In this document: positions 34,634 to 41,998 of the stretch, one piece after another
Position numbering within the stretch: position 1 is the stretch's first letter
Layout: each line of letters opens with the position of its first letter
Source: Oscillospiraceae bacterium
Lineage (GTDB): Bacteria; Bacillota; Clostridia; Oscillospirales; Acutalibacteraceae
Direction: 5' to 3'
Length of the DNA stretch: 64,000 bases
Assembly: GCA_031268095.1 (NCBI GenBank)
Contig: JAIRXU010000077.1
Location: 1-64,000 of the forward strand
Made by a program: the position numbers and the translations under genes
Notes under the pieces: model-generated
Database searches by the model: none
What the model was told of the DNA's origin: nothing
What the model saw: the letters and a program-made list of their open reading frames with translations, nothing else

Positions 34634-35704
34634 TCAGCTTCCCGTTTTTGTTTTCTCCGCCGCCTCGAACAGGCCATTCAGATAAGCCGCGCCCAGGGCC
34701 CGATCATAGAGGCCGTAGCCGGGGCGGGCGACCTCGCCCCAGAGCATTCTCCCGTGGTCGGGGCGGACGTAGCCGTCGAACCCGCTCTCCGTCAGGGCTT
34801 GAACAATGGCGAACATATCCAGGGACCCCGCGGAGGATAGATGGGCCGTCTCGTTGAACCAGCTGTCCCGGTGGCAGACATTGCGCAGGTGGGCGAAATA
34901 GATCCGGTCTCCGATCTCCCGAATCATAGCGGGAAGATCGTTTTCCGCGGCGGCGCCGAGGGACCCGGTGCAGAACGTTACGCCGTTGCGTGGGCTGGGC
35001 GCGAGAGCGAAGAGGCGGCGGTAATCCGCGATTCCTTTGATGATCCGGGGCAGGCCGAAGATCCCCCAGGGCGGATCGTCCGGGTGGATGGCCATGCTGA
35101 CGCCGCAGTCCTCGCAGACCGGCAGAATTCCTTCCAGAAATACACCCAAATTCCGCCAGAGATCTTCTTCCGTCACATCCCGGTATTGCTCAAACAACGC
35201 CTTGATTTCCGGGATCCGGTGCGGCTCCCAGCCGGGCATGGCGTACCCGTGGGACGCGGCGTCCAGCTCCCGGAACATGTCCTCCGGCTGTTTCCCCTCC
35301 ACTTGGCGGCCGTCGTATGACAGGCAGGAGGAGCCGTCCGGCAGAGGCATGCTCAGGTCTGTGCGGGTCCAGTCGAAAACCGGCATGAAATTATAGCAGA
35401 TCACCTTCACCCCGGCTTTGGCCAGGTTCTCGATGCTGGTCCGGTAGTTCTCAATGTACCGCTGCGCGCCGGGCAGGCCGAGCTTGATGTCCTCGTGGAC
35501 GTTGACGCTCTCGATGCACTCCATCGTCAGCCCCGCCGCCTCGATCTCCGCCTTCAGCGCGAGGATCCGGTCCAGCGGCCAGGGTTCCCCGGCGGGGAGG
35601 TCGTGCAGCGCCGGGACCACCCCCCGCATCCCGGGGATCTGCCGGATCTGCGCCAGCGTCACGGTGTCCAGGTCCTTGCCGAACCAGCGAAAAGTCATTT
35701 GCAT
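34634..35704 (-). CDS. uxuA: Mannonate dehydratase
   Basis: UxuA dehydrates D-mannonate to 2-keto-3-deoxy-gluconate in glucuronate degradation. The protein is 356 residues, the usual length. Family segments seen are TFRWFGKDLDTVTLAQIRQI, VPALHDLPAGEPW, MAIHPDDPPWGIFGLPRI, ITFCTGSLGA-like VTFCTGSLGA, and FAHLRNVCHRD. The start is ATG 35704, with AAGGAGG 8 bp upstream. An in-frame ATG at 35722 contains that ribosome binding site and is not the start. It is 22 bp downstream of a HEAT/zinc protein gene. No uxuB or uxaC is in the window. Confidence 0.95.
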   Translation of the reverse strand: MQMTFRWFGKDLDTVTLAQIRQIPGMRGVVPALHDLPAGEPWPLDRILALKAEIEAAGLTMECIESVNVHEDIKLGLPGAQRYIENYRTSIENLAKAGVKVICYNFMPVFDWTRTDLSMPLPDGSSCLSYDGRQVEGKQPEDMFRELDAASHGYAMPGWEPHRIPEIKALFEQYRDVTEEDLWRNLGVFLEGILPVCEDCGVSMAIHPDDPPWGIFGLPRIIKGIADYRRLFALAPSPRNGVTFCTGSLGAAAENDLPAMIREIGDRIYFAHLRNVCHRDSWFNETAHLSSAGSLDMFAIVQALTESGFDGYVRPDHGRMLWGEVARPGYGLYDRALGAAYLNGLFEAAEKTKTGS

Positions 35705-35726
35705 GGGAAATTCCTCCTTCATAATC

Positions 35727-36584
35727 TTAGAAAATTCTAGCGCTCAAATCTTCTTTGACGCCGTCGGGATAGGTGATGCTGTTTTCGTCAACAATGGTTT
35801 CCGTCGTAGTTTCATACCATGGATGACTATTGCCAGATTCAAAATGATAACCGTCCTCGACTTCGTTTGTTTCGGTATGGGCCCGGTAAACGTGCACGCC
35901 GCCGCAGTACTTGCAGACGTTGGCGGAATCGAACCCGTGCAGGTGCCCTTCTCCGCAGCGGGTGCATGTGCAGTGCGCATCACGAATATGCCCTCCCGCC
36001 TTCATGCAGGCAACTTTCCGGATGTGGGCGAGGCTCGCTTCCGCTGCCACCTGAGCCAGAATGGTCTGGTCGGTGATGCACTCCTTTGCGGCGCCCCTAA
36101 TTGCGGGGTACCCAATTGCGGCCTCTGCTGCACGCTCATCATCACCCAGCGCCACTTCATAAAAAATCTGCTGCGCCAAAGCCTGGTCATCCAATTGTTT
36201 TGCAGCGTCGAGCCGGTAAAATGCGTGTTCGAACCGATTCTCCGCGATCTCCCGAGAGATCGCCTGCACCAGTGCCGGGTCGCCCATCACTTCCGCCTTT
36301 GCCTTGTCGCTCATCCGCTCCGCCGCCCGGATCCGGAGGAAGACCAGCACCCAATCCGCCGTATCGTCCTTCCCGCGTTGATGCACCGCGCTCTCCAGGC
36401 GTTCGATTTCCGCCGCCAGGTTTTTTTGGTCGAGCCGCTGCACCGCCGCCAGGAAGCAAGCCTTCCCATGGGTCAAGTGTAGCCTGTGCCATTTGGCCGC
36501 CGCCAGGAGCTTCTCCTGGCTCTTCAGCCACGCGATGGCACGCAGGGCGACGGCCTCGTTTTTGCTCTGATAAAGATGAAACAT
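35727..36584 (-). CDS. HEAT-like repeat protein with C-terminal zinc-ribbon
   Basis: A 285-residue cytoplasmic protein. Residues 1-190 are alpha-helical repeats with recurring D-AL-Q-A and AA-----L-DQ patterns (DDQALAQQIFYEVALGDDE; ITDQTILAQVAAEASLAHIR), typical of degenerate HEAT repeats. About 200-235 contains paired Cys/His motifs: HCTCTRCGEGHLHGFD, then VCKYCGGVHVYRAH, a probable zinc ribbon. The C-terminal 50 residues are acidic and Thr/Ser-rich. Similar proteins are common and uncharacterised in Clostridia; I do not know a function. The start is ATG 36584 after GGAGG. It shares the strand and a 22-bp gap with uxuA. Confidence 0.75.
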   Translation of the reverse strand: MFHLYQSKNEAVALRAIAWLKSQEKLLAAAKWHRLHLTHGKACFLAAVQRLDQKNLAAEIERLESAVHQRGKDDTADWVLVFLRIRAAERMSDKAKAEVMGDPALVQAISREIAENRFEHAFYRLDAAKQLDDQALAQQIFYEVALGDDERAAEAAIGYPAIRGAAKECITDQTILAQVAAEASLAHIRKVACMKAGGHIRDAHCTCTRCGEGHLHGFDSANVCKYCGGVHVYRAHTETNEVEDGYHFESGNSHPWYETTTETIVDENSITYPDGVKEDLSARIF

Positions 36585-36650
36585 GGGATAACCTCCATAT
36601 CATAATATAGGGCCCTGACAGCCCTTCAGATCAAAACGGAAAGGTTACGC

Positions 36651-37952
36651 TCACAGCGCGTAAAAATTCACATAATACCGTAAGGGATAGTCCTTGCCCC
36701 CTTTGCGGATCCCGGAGACCTCCACATAATAGGTGTCCTCGGCCCGGACGCTCGCGCCCTTGGGACGGAAAATGACGCAGCGGGGCTGGCCGGTGGCGGC
36801 GTTGCTGCGGAAGAAGTCGCCGTCGCTGCCGGAAGCGGCGAAAAACCATTGGCGGCCGTCGCTGCGGCGCACCAGCAGGACGGAGACGCCGGAAATGTCG
36901 AAGCCTTCGTCCAGCGAGACGGTCCAGGCCCAGTCAGGAGAGAAGTACGCCGTCGGGGTCATCTGGGCGGGAAAAGCAACCACCCGGTGCTTGGCTCCGG
37001 CGGAGGCATTGGACCGGTCGGTGGCCATCATGACGGTAAAAACGTCCGCGTGCCCGAATCCGGTCGCGCCCATGCCGGGATTGAGCATCCAGCGGCGGTG
37101 CCCCATGGTGGAGATGTTGTGGCTGTCGCTGTCGTCCAGGAACTGGCGCAGGTCGTTCAGCAGGACGTTCGTGCTCCCGACGGTATGGGCCAGGTTGCCG
37201 CCTTTGGTGCCCCGCAGCGCCCGCTGATAGAACGCCGACGGCATATCCGCCGGCTGGCCGGGGGTATGGGAAAGCTTCCCGTTTTTGGCCAGCAGGACGG
37301 CGGCATACTGGGCCGTCGTCACCAGGTCGTCGCTCGCGCGAACATTGGGCGGCACCCCCGCCACCAGCCGGATGGCGTTGAGGGCGTTGACCGCCGCCTG
37401 CTGGGACCGGTCTGTCAGCCGCCCTGCCGCGTAGGGCGCGCGAACAGAGGGGGACTGTTCATATTGCAGGCTGGCTGTGACGGGGTGGCTGTCCAGATAA
37501 TTGCGCAGCTCCGCCGGGGGGCAGACGGAAACGTCCAGCCCTTCCGCCGCCAGCAGCGGCTGCCATGCCGTCAGGGATGGCCGGGTAACCGTTGGCGCGC
37601 CGGCGGTGGTCTTGGGGCGGGTGGGCGCCGCCGTGCCGGCGGTCAGCAAGGGCGGCGGCAGCGTATTGGTTACCACCGCGTCCCACCAGCGCACCACCTC
37701 CACCCGCTGGGGCTCGATGGGTTCCGTTGGGGTTCGCAGCGGTCCGGCCAGCGGGGGATTCCGCGGCAGGTCTGTCGTGACCATCGGATCCACCGGCAGA
37801 CGGGGGGCGCAGGCGCGCAGCAGCGCGCCCAGCAGAATGCTGAGCGTTACGCCGAACGTCACACAAAAAGCCAGCAGCAGCGCCGCCGACCGCCGGCGGG
37901 TTCTCCGGAACCGCTGGGTCTCGGCCCGCTTGCGCGAAGACCGCTTGGCCAT
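36651..37952 (-). CDS. CAP (SCP/PR1-like) domain protein, membrane-anchored
   Basis: A 433-residue type II membrane protein. A very basic cytoplasmic N-terminus (KRSSRKRAETQRFRRTRRR) is followed by a helix at about 23-47 and a Pro/Thr-rich linker. The CAP domain occupies about 190-320, with ALNAIRLVAGVPP, HNISTMGHRRWMLNPGMGAT and GFGHADVF. A C-terminal beta domain of about 100 residues ends the protein. CAP proteins are extracellular and of diverse function; bacterial examples such as YkwD are linked to the cell wall and spores. The start is ATG 37952 with AAAGGATG upstream. It is probably monocistronic. Confidence 0.87.
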   Translation of the reverse strand: MAKRSSRKRAETQRFRRTRRRSAALLLAFCVTFGVTLSILLGALLRACAPRLPVDPMVTTDLPRNPPLAGPLRTPTEPIEPQRVEVVRWWDAVVTNTLPPPLLTAGTAAPTRPKTTAGAPTVTRPSLTAWQPLLAAEGLDVSVCPPAELRNYLDSHPVTASLQYEQSPSVRAPYAAGRLTDRSQQAAVNALNAIRLVAGVPPNVRASDDLVTTAQYAAVLLAKNGKLSHTPGQPADMPSAFYQRALRGTKGGNLAHTVGSTNVLLNDLRQFLDDSDSHNISTMGHRRWMLNPGMGATGFGHADVFTVMMATDRSNASAGAKHRVVAFPAQMTPTAYFSPDWAWTVSLDEGFDISGVSVLLVRRSDGRQWFFAASGSDGDFFRSNAATGQPRCVIFRPKGASVRAEDTYYVEVSGIRKGGKDYPLRYYVNFYAL

Positions 37953-38029
37953 CCTTCATCCTTTCTGATTCTCATTCAGATTTCCCCCGGAAAATCGTCC
38001 CCGCATCCCATCCAATATTCTTCAAAAAT

Positions 38030-38545
38030 TTAATGTTCAGTCTTGCTTGTCTGTTGATACTCATAAGTCGCAAACCGGAAGCGGATTCCTCTCTCTTCCC
38101 GCCAGGCGGAGACCTCCGCCAGCCGCCAGCCGGGACAACCGCCAAGGTCCGGGAAAAAACAGTCGGCGGCCGGGGCAACGGCGTCCACCTGGGTCATCAG
38201 CGCTGCGCCGCACTCCTCGAGAAACTGCCGGTAGATCTCCGCGCCGCCGATGACAAAGACGTCCCCGGCGGGGTACGCTTTCGCCAGGGCCAGGGCCTCC
38301 GCCTTGGACCGGCAGACTTCCACGTCCGGCGGAGCAAACCGGGGATCCCGGGACAGCACAATGTGCCGCCGTCCGGGGAGCCGCCCCGGCAGGGACTCAA
38401 ACGTCTTGCGGCCCATCAGGATGGTATGCCCCATCGTCAGGTTCCGGAACCGCCGCCGGTCCGCCGGGAGGTCAAAAAGCAGCTTTCCCCGGTACCCCAG
38501 GGCCCAGGCGCGGTCTGCGGCGGCAATCAGCTGCAGTTCAGGCAT
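38030..38545 (-). CDS. folA: Dihydrofolate reductase
   Basis: Reduces dihydrofolate to tetrahydrofolate with NADPH. At 171 residues it has normal length. The N-terminal strand is LQLIAAADRAWALGYRGKLLFDLPAD (shown in parts), where the Asp of LFDLPAD is the catalytic acid. MGRKTFESLPGRLPGRRHIVLS and VFVIGGAEIYRQFL are the NADPH-binding segments. The start is ATG 38545, which overlaps the thyX stop by 8 bp (GAGGAG in the end of thyX serves as ribosome binding site). An in-frame extension to 38563 is not needed. Coupling with a flavin-dependent thymidylate synthase is unusual, because ThyX does not generate dihydrofolate. Confidence 0.95.
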   Translation of the reverse strand: MPELQLIAAADRAWALGYRGKLLFDLPADRRRFRNLTMGHTILMGRKTFESLPGRLPGRRHIVLSRDPRFAPPDVEVCRSKAEALALAKAYPAGDVFVIGGAEIYRQFLEECGAALMTQVDAVAPAADCFFPDLGGCPGWRLAEVSAWREERGIRFRFATYEYQQTSKTEH

Positions 38546-39167
38546 CGATTTCCAGCTCCTCAAAAATATCCGGCAGCAGCGCCCGGAATTCCGCCAGCAG
38601 CGGGACAGCCAGTTCCCGGGCCTGGGGATGGGCGCGGCGCGAAGCGCGCAGGCGGAAAAAGTGCCGCCATTCCCGCAGATTCATGGTCATCATCAGCTCG
38701 GTCTTGAGGCTGTTCGGCAGGATACTGCGCGCCTGCTCCGGCGGAATGCCTAGGGCGGTCAGCCGCAGGTATGCCGCCTCGGCGGCCGCCATCTGCTCCC
38801 GCCAAACCGCGAAAGCCTCGCCCTCTTCCGGCCAGAAGCAAGGCCGGATGAACGTCAGCTCCCCGCCGAACTTGCCGCTGCCGTAGTTGCAGTAACGGGT
38901 GCTTTCCTGGCTGTAGCTGGCGATGCGGTGCCGGACAATTTCATGGCTCACCCCCCGGTCACAGATGAGCCGGACGGTGATTTTTTCGTGCTCAATGACG
39001 GATTCGTGTCCGCTGCGGATCAGCTTGCGCAGGAACGGCCCGGCGGACCCCGGCGCGGCAGCGGCCTCGCTCTTATAGCAGACGCGGGCGCAGCTCTCCA
39101 GGTTCCGCAGCATCGCGGCGGGGTCCAGGGGGGCCAAAATTTCGTACGACGCAGGGATGATTTTCAC
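38538..39167 (-). CDS. thyX: Flavin-dependent thymidylate synthase
   Basis: ThyX makes dTMP from dUMP with methylene-THF and FADH2, leaving THF rather than dihydrofolate. The signature RHRxxSxxxxSxRY is RHRIASYSQESTRY (79-92). ESVIEHEKITVRLICDRGVS and the FRLRASRRAHPQARELA C-terminal dUMP/FAD segment also match. The protein is 209 residues from GTG 39167, which has AAGGAGG 7 bp upstream; longer in-frame readings run through the promoter. It is the first gene of a two-gene unit with folA. Confidence 0.96.
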   Translation of the reverse strand: MKIIPASYEILAPLDPAAMLRNLESCARVCYKSEAAAAPGSAGPFLRKLIRSGHESVIEHEKITVRLICDRGVSHEIVRHRIASYSQESTRYCNYGSGKFGGELTFIRPCFWPEEGEAFAVWREQMAAAEAAYLRLTALGIPPEQARSILPNSLKTELMMTMNLREWRHFFRLRASRRAHPQARELAVPLLAEFRALLPDIFEELEIDA

Positions 39168-39222
39168 TGGAGTTCCTCCTTCTGCGCGCCGTTTCGTTGC
39201 GGCCGGCGCGGCCTGATAAAAG

Positions 39223-39251
39223 ATTATACCATCTTTTTTTACATTTCGCAA
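39223..39251 (-). promoter_or_regulatory. sigma-A promoter of thyX-folA
   Basis: On the minus strand, TTGCGA (39251-39246), 17 bp and TATAAT (39228-39223) lie about 55 bp before the GTG start. It is back to back with the promoter at 39260. Confidence 0.8.
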
Positions 39252-39259
39252 GTCAGTGA

Positions 39260-39288
39260 TTGAAATTCCCGCGCGTTTATGGTATGAT
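39260..39288 (+). promoter_or_regulatory. Promoter of the glycosyltransferase gene
   Basis: TTGAAA (39260-39265), 17 bp and TATGAT (39283-39288) lie 46 bp before the TTG start of the glycosyltransferase. Confidence 0.7.
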
Positions 39289-39334
39289 AAAGAAAGAAAG
39301 GTGCCGCTTTGCCGGCTTGAAGGGTGTTGTCTGA

Positions 39335-40228
39335 TTGCGTTGGCTGAAAACATGTGCCGTGCGCTGGTACCAGCGGGCGGTCTATTGGCTGGGGCTGCTG
39401 CGCTGGCGGAATCCGTCGGTCTGCTCCAACCAGGAAACGTTGGATCTGCTGTCCTCTGGCTCCGATTCCCTCTCCCGCTTTGGCGACGGGGAACTGCGCT
39501 GTGTGATGGGCGAGGATATCTGCTTCCAGAAAGCGGATCCCCGGCTGACCGCGCGGCTGCGGGAAATCCTGGGTAGCGACGAACCGGGGCTGCTGGTGGG
39601 GCTGCCAGAATATCTCCACGGCCCGGTGAACTATACCGAGGCGCGGCGGCGCGATTGGGCCGCCTTTCACCGGGAATACCGCCATCTTTGGCTGCGGTAC
39701 CTGCGCAAGGGCCGCCGCTACGTCTCCGCCTCCGTCACCCGGCCTTATATGGCCCGGACGGGCAAGTCGGACTGCGGCCCATTCTTTGAGCAGTGGAAGC
39801 GCCTCTGGCAGGACCAGGATCTGGTCGTTATTGAGGGGGAACAGAGCCGGCTGGGGCTGCGCAACGATTTCTTCGCCCCGGCGCGCTCCGTCCGGCGGAT
39901 CCTCTGCCCCCCCAGCGATGCGTTCGACGCATATGACGCCATCCTGGCTGCGGCGGCCGGGATGGAAAAAACCGCGCTGCTGCTGATCGCCCTGGGGCCG
40001 GCGGCAACCGTCCTGGCCTGTGACCTCCACCGCCTGGGCTTCCGCGCGCTGGATGTTGGCAGCATCGATATTGAATACGACTGGTTCCGTACGGGCGCGG
40101 TCGCTTGGGACCCCGTTCCGGGGAAATACATCCACGACGCGGGAGAGGCCGGCACCATCGTCGGCCCGGCGGACGACCCAGCCTACGAAGCGCAGATCAT
40201 CGCGCGGATTTCTCGCCGGGAGGGATAG
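39335..40228 (+). CDS. GT-D fold glycosyltransferase (SP_1767/DUF1792 family)
   Basis: A 297-residue cytoplasmic or membrane-associated glycosyltransferase. The metal-binding DXE motif typical of GT-D enzymes is in SRFGDGELRC (Asp51, Glu53). Other family-like segments are LLVGLPEYLHGPV, VSASVTRPYMA, LVVIEGEQSRLGLRNDFFA and LLIALGPAATVLACDLHRLG. The best-known relative adds glucose during glycosylation of a streptococcal serine-rich adhesin. The start chosen is TTG 39335 with GAAGGGTG upstream; a GTG at 39359 is an alternative. The gene is followed by a methyltransferase. Acceptor unknown; no polysaccharide cluster is present nearby. Confidence 0.83.
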   Translation: MRWLKTCAVRWYQRAVYWLGLLRWRNPSVCSNQETLDLLSSGSDSLSRFGDGELRCVMGEDICFQKADPRLTARLREILGSDEPGLLVGLPEYLHGPVNYTEARRRDWAAFHREYRHLWLRYLRKGRRYVSASVTRPYMARTGKSDCGPFFEQWKRLWQDQDLVVIEGEQSRLGLRNDFFAPARSVRRILCPPSDAFDAYDAILAAAAGMEKTALLLIALGPAATVLACDLHRLGFRALDVGSIDIEYDWFRTGAVAWDPVPGKYIHDAGEAGTIVGPADDPAYEAQIIARISRREG

Positions 40229-40292
40229 CCCTCTTTTCGGCGGCGGTTTGTGGTTTTGGGAATGGCGGATTTCCCGCCGGGAAAGATAGCCC
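40204..40292. repeat. Imperfect 28-bp direct repeat, 61-bp period, at the end of the GT gene
   Basis: 40204-40231 and 40265-40292 share GCGGATTTC, CGCCGGGA and GATAGCCC with three substitutions. The first copy contains the last codons and stop of the glycosyltransferase gene and the second lies 61 bp downstream in noncoding sequence. It looks like a small tandem duplication of the gene end. Confidence 0.7.
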
Positions 40293-40312
40293 GTGCCCGG
40301 CACGAAAGGAGG

Positions 40313-40330
40313 CCTTCCGCCCGCGGAAGG
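40313..40330 (+). promoter_or_regulatory. Hairpin covering a ribosome binding site upstream of the methyltransferase
   Basis: CCTTCCGC (40313-40320) and GCGGAAGG (40323-40330) form a perfect 8-bp stem with a 2-nt loop. The 3' arm contains GGAAGG, the Shine-Dalgarno of the gene starting at 40341, and the AAGGAGG at 40307-40313 abuts the 5' arm. Folding would mask the site. Confidence 0.5.
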
Positions 40331-40340
40331 GGTTTGATGG

Positions 40341-40898
40341 ATGGAATGTATCACATTTGATGATTTTACGGAACTGAGCAAGCCCAATCAGGAGTATTAT
40401 GCAGGGCGCTGGGTGTATTTTCAGGAAGTTATCCGGATGATAGAAGAAATCAAGCCTCAAAGTGTTTTGGAGCTTGGCCCCGCTCTGTTTCCTGTTGTCA
40501 GAAACGCCGATATTATGCGGAAACCGGAGATTGATCTTTGGGGCGTTCCGTCCCGTGTGCAATCCACAGAATATTTGCACGACGCTACGAAAACCCCTTG
40601 GCCAATCGACCGAACGTACGATTTATTTATTGCGTTACAGGTATTCGAACATCTGACGGGCAGCCAGATGCAGGCGTTTCAAGAGGTGAAGCGGATCGCG
40701 AGGCGCGCGATATTAAGTTTGCCTTACCGGTGGGATTGTCCCAAAGACAACGCGAATTATCCTGAGCATCACATGATTGACGAAAACACCATCCTGCAAT
40801 GGACGCGGGGCGAGGCCCCTGAAAAATGGGTTTACATTGAGCGGACGGGCGCAAAAGTTTCAAAAGGTGAGCGGATTATCGGTTTGTGGAAATTTTAA
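40341..40898 (+). CDS. SAM-dependent methyltransferase-like protein
   Basis: A 185-residue protein of the class I methyltransferase fold. SVLELGPALFP (residues 40-50) corresponds to motif I, with a degenerate glycine pattern, and TYDLFIALQVFEHLTGSQMQAF matches the D-I---V-EH motif of type 11/23 methyltransferases (written here as TYDLFIALQ and VFEHL). A C-terminal RAILSLPYRWDCPKD strand follows. The gene is visibly less GC-rich than its neighbours, suggesting transfer. The start is ATG 40341 after GGAAGGGG, which lies in a hairpin. It may modify glycans together with the preceding GT-D gene, but that is inference. Confidence 0.75.
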   Translation: MECITFDDFTELSKPNQEYYAGRWVYFQEVIRMIEEIKPQSVLELGPALFPVVRNADIMRKPEIDLWGVPSRVQSTEYLHDATKTPWPIDRTYDLFIALQVFEHLTGSQMQAFQEVKRIARRAILSLPYRWDCPKDNANYPEHHMIDENTILQWTRGEAPEKWVYIERTGAKVSKGERIIGLWKF

Positions 40899-41050
40899 AT
40901 GTCCCATATTCGCTCAAGCGTCCGCTCCGGCGTTTTCTTTGGGCTTGTTGTTCGGATGGTTTCCGGACAGCGCTCCCGCGGATCCGGCAATCTTTCGGTT
41001 CTGTTTTTCACTTTCTGCAAACAAATTCTACAAACAAAAGGAGACGCGCC

Positions 41051-41947
41051 ATGTTTATCGCCGGTATCGACCTGGGCGGCACGAAGTGCGCCGCAATCTT
41101 AGCCGAGGCGGCGGACAGCGGGATCACCCTGCTCTGCCGCAAGGAAGTTCCCACCCAGAGCGGCTGGCGGGAAGTTACCGACCCGCTGCTGGCCTTCCTC
41201 CGGACGGAAGCCCGCGAACGCGGCCTGACGCTGACCGCCTGCGGGATCAGCTGCGGCGGCCCGCTGGACGGCCGGGCCGGGCGGATCCTCAGCCCGCCGA
41301 ATCTCATGAGCTTCGCTGGTGTTGACATTGTGGCGTATGTCCAGGCCGCGCTGGGGATCCCTGCCCGGCTCCGGAACGACGCGGACGCCTGCGCGCTGGC
41401 GGAATGGCGCTTTGGCGCGGGAGCAGGAACGCGGAACATGGTATTTCTGACCTTCGGGACCGGGCTGGGCGCGGGGCTGATTCTGGATGGGCGGCTCTAC
41501 GTCGGCGCGCGGAACCTGGCCGGGGAATTGGGGCACATCCGCCTGGCCCCGGACGGGCCGGAGGGCTACCGCAAGCGGGGTTCTTTCGAAGGCTTTTGCA
41601 GCGGCGGCGGCATCCGCCAGCTGATTCAGATGCGCACCGGGGAAGACTTTGACGCCAAAGAACTCTTCGCCCGGGCGGAGCGGGGGAACAGCGCGGCGCT
41701 GGCGCTCTGGGATGAGATCGGAACCCGCTTCGGCCAAGGGCTGGCGGTTCTGGTGGATCTGCTCAACCCCGAAGCGGTGGTGGCGGGCAGCATCTTCACC
41801 CGCGCGTACCGCTACCTCTATCCGCCGGCCATGCGCGCGCTGGAAGCCGAGGCCCTGCCAGAGAGCCTGGCGGGCTTCCGGCTGCTTCCCGCGCAGCTGG
41901 GTGACCAAATCGGCGACTACGCGGCCGCGGCCATCGCGGTGGGATGA
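41051..41947 (+). CDS. ROK-family sugar kinase
   Basis: A 298-residue ROK protein without a DNA-binding domain, so a kinase rather than a repressor. The ATP loop is GIDLGGTKCAAI (5-16), the catalytic Asp is in LRNDADACALAEW, and FLTFGTGLGAGLILDGRL and NLAGELGHIRLAP follow. The Cys-rich zinc motif of many ROK enzymes is absent; the segment reads GSFEGFCSGGGI instead, which is known from a subset of the family. Likely substrates are glucose, mannose or N-acetyl sugars. The start is ATG 41051 after AAAAGGAG. It is 51 bp upstream of the GH5 hydrolase, which may deliver its sugar. Confidence 0.9.
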   Translation: MFIAGIDLGGTKCAAILAEAADSGITLLCRKEVPTQSGWREVTDPLLAFLRTEARERGLTLTACGISCGGPLDGRAGRILSPPNLMSFAGVDIVAYVQAALGIPARLRNDADACALAEWRFGAGAGTRNMVFLTFGTGLGAGLILDGRLYVGARNLAGELGHIRLAPDGPEGYRKRGSFEGFCSGGGIRQLIQMRTGEDFDAKELFARAERGNSAALALWDEIGTRFGQGLAVLVDLLNPEAVVAGSIFTRAYRYLYPPAMRALEAEALPESLAGFRLLPAQLGDQIGDYAAAAIAVG

Positions 41948-41998
41948 AGAGAGGGTCGGAGACAACGCGTTTCACCACAGGAAAAAGGGAGTGATTCC

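Noticed and set aside
40899..41102. 67-codon frame between the methyltransferase and ROK kinase
   Set aside because: Overlaps the true ROK start in another frame and has no ribosome binding site of its own.
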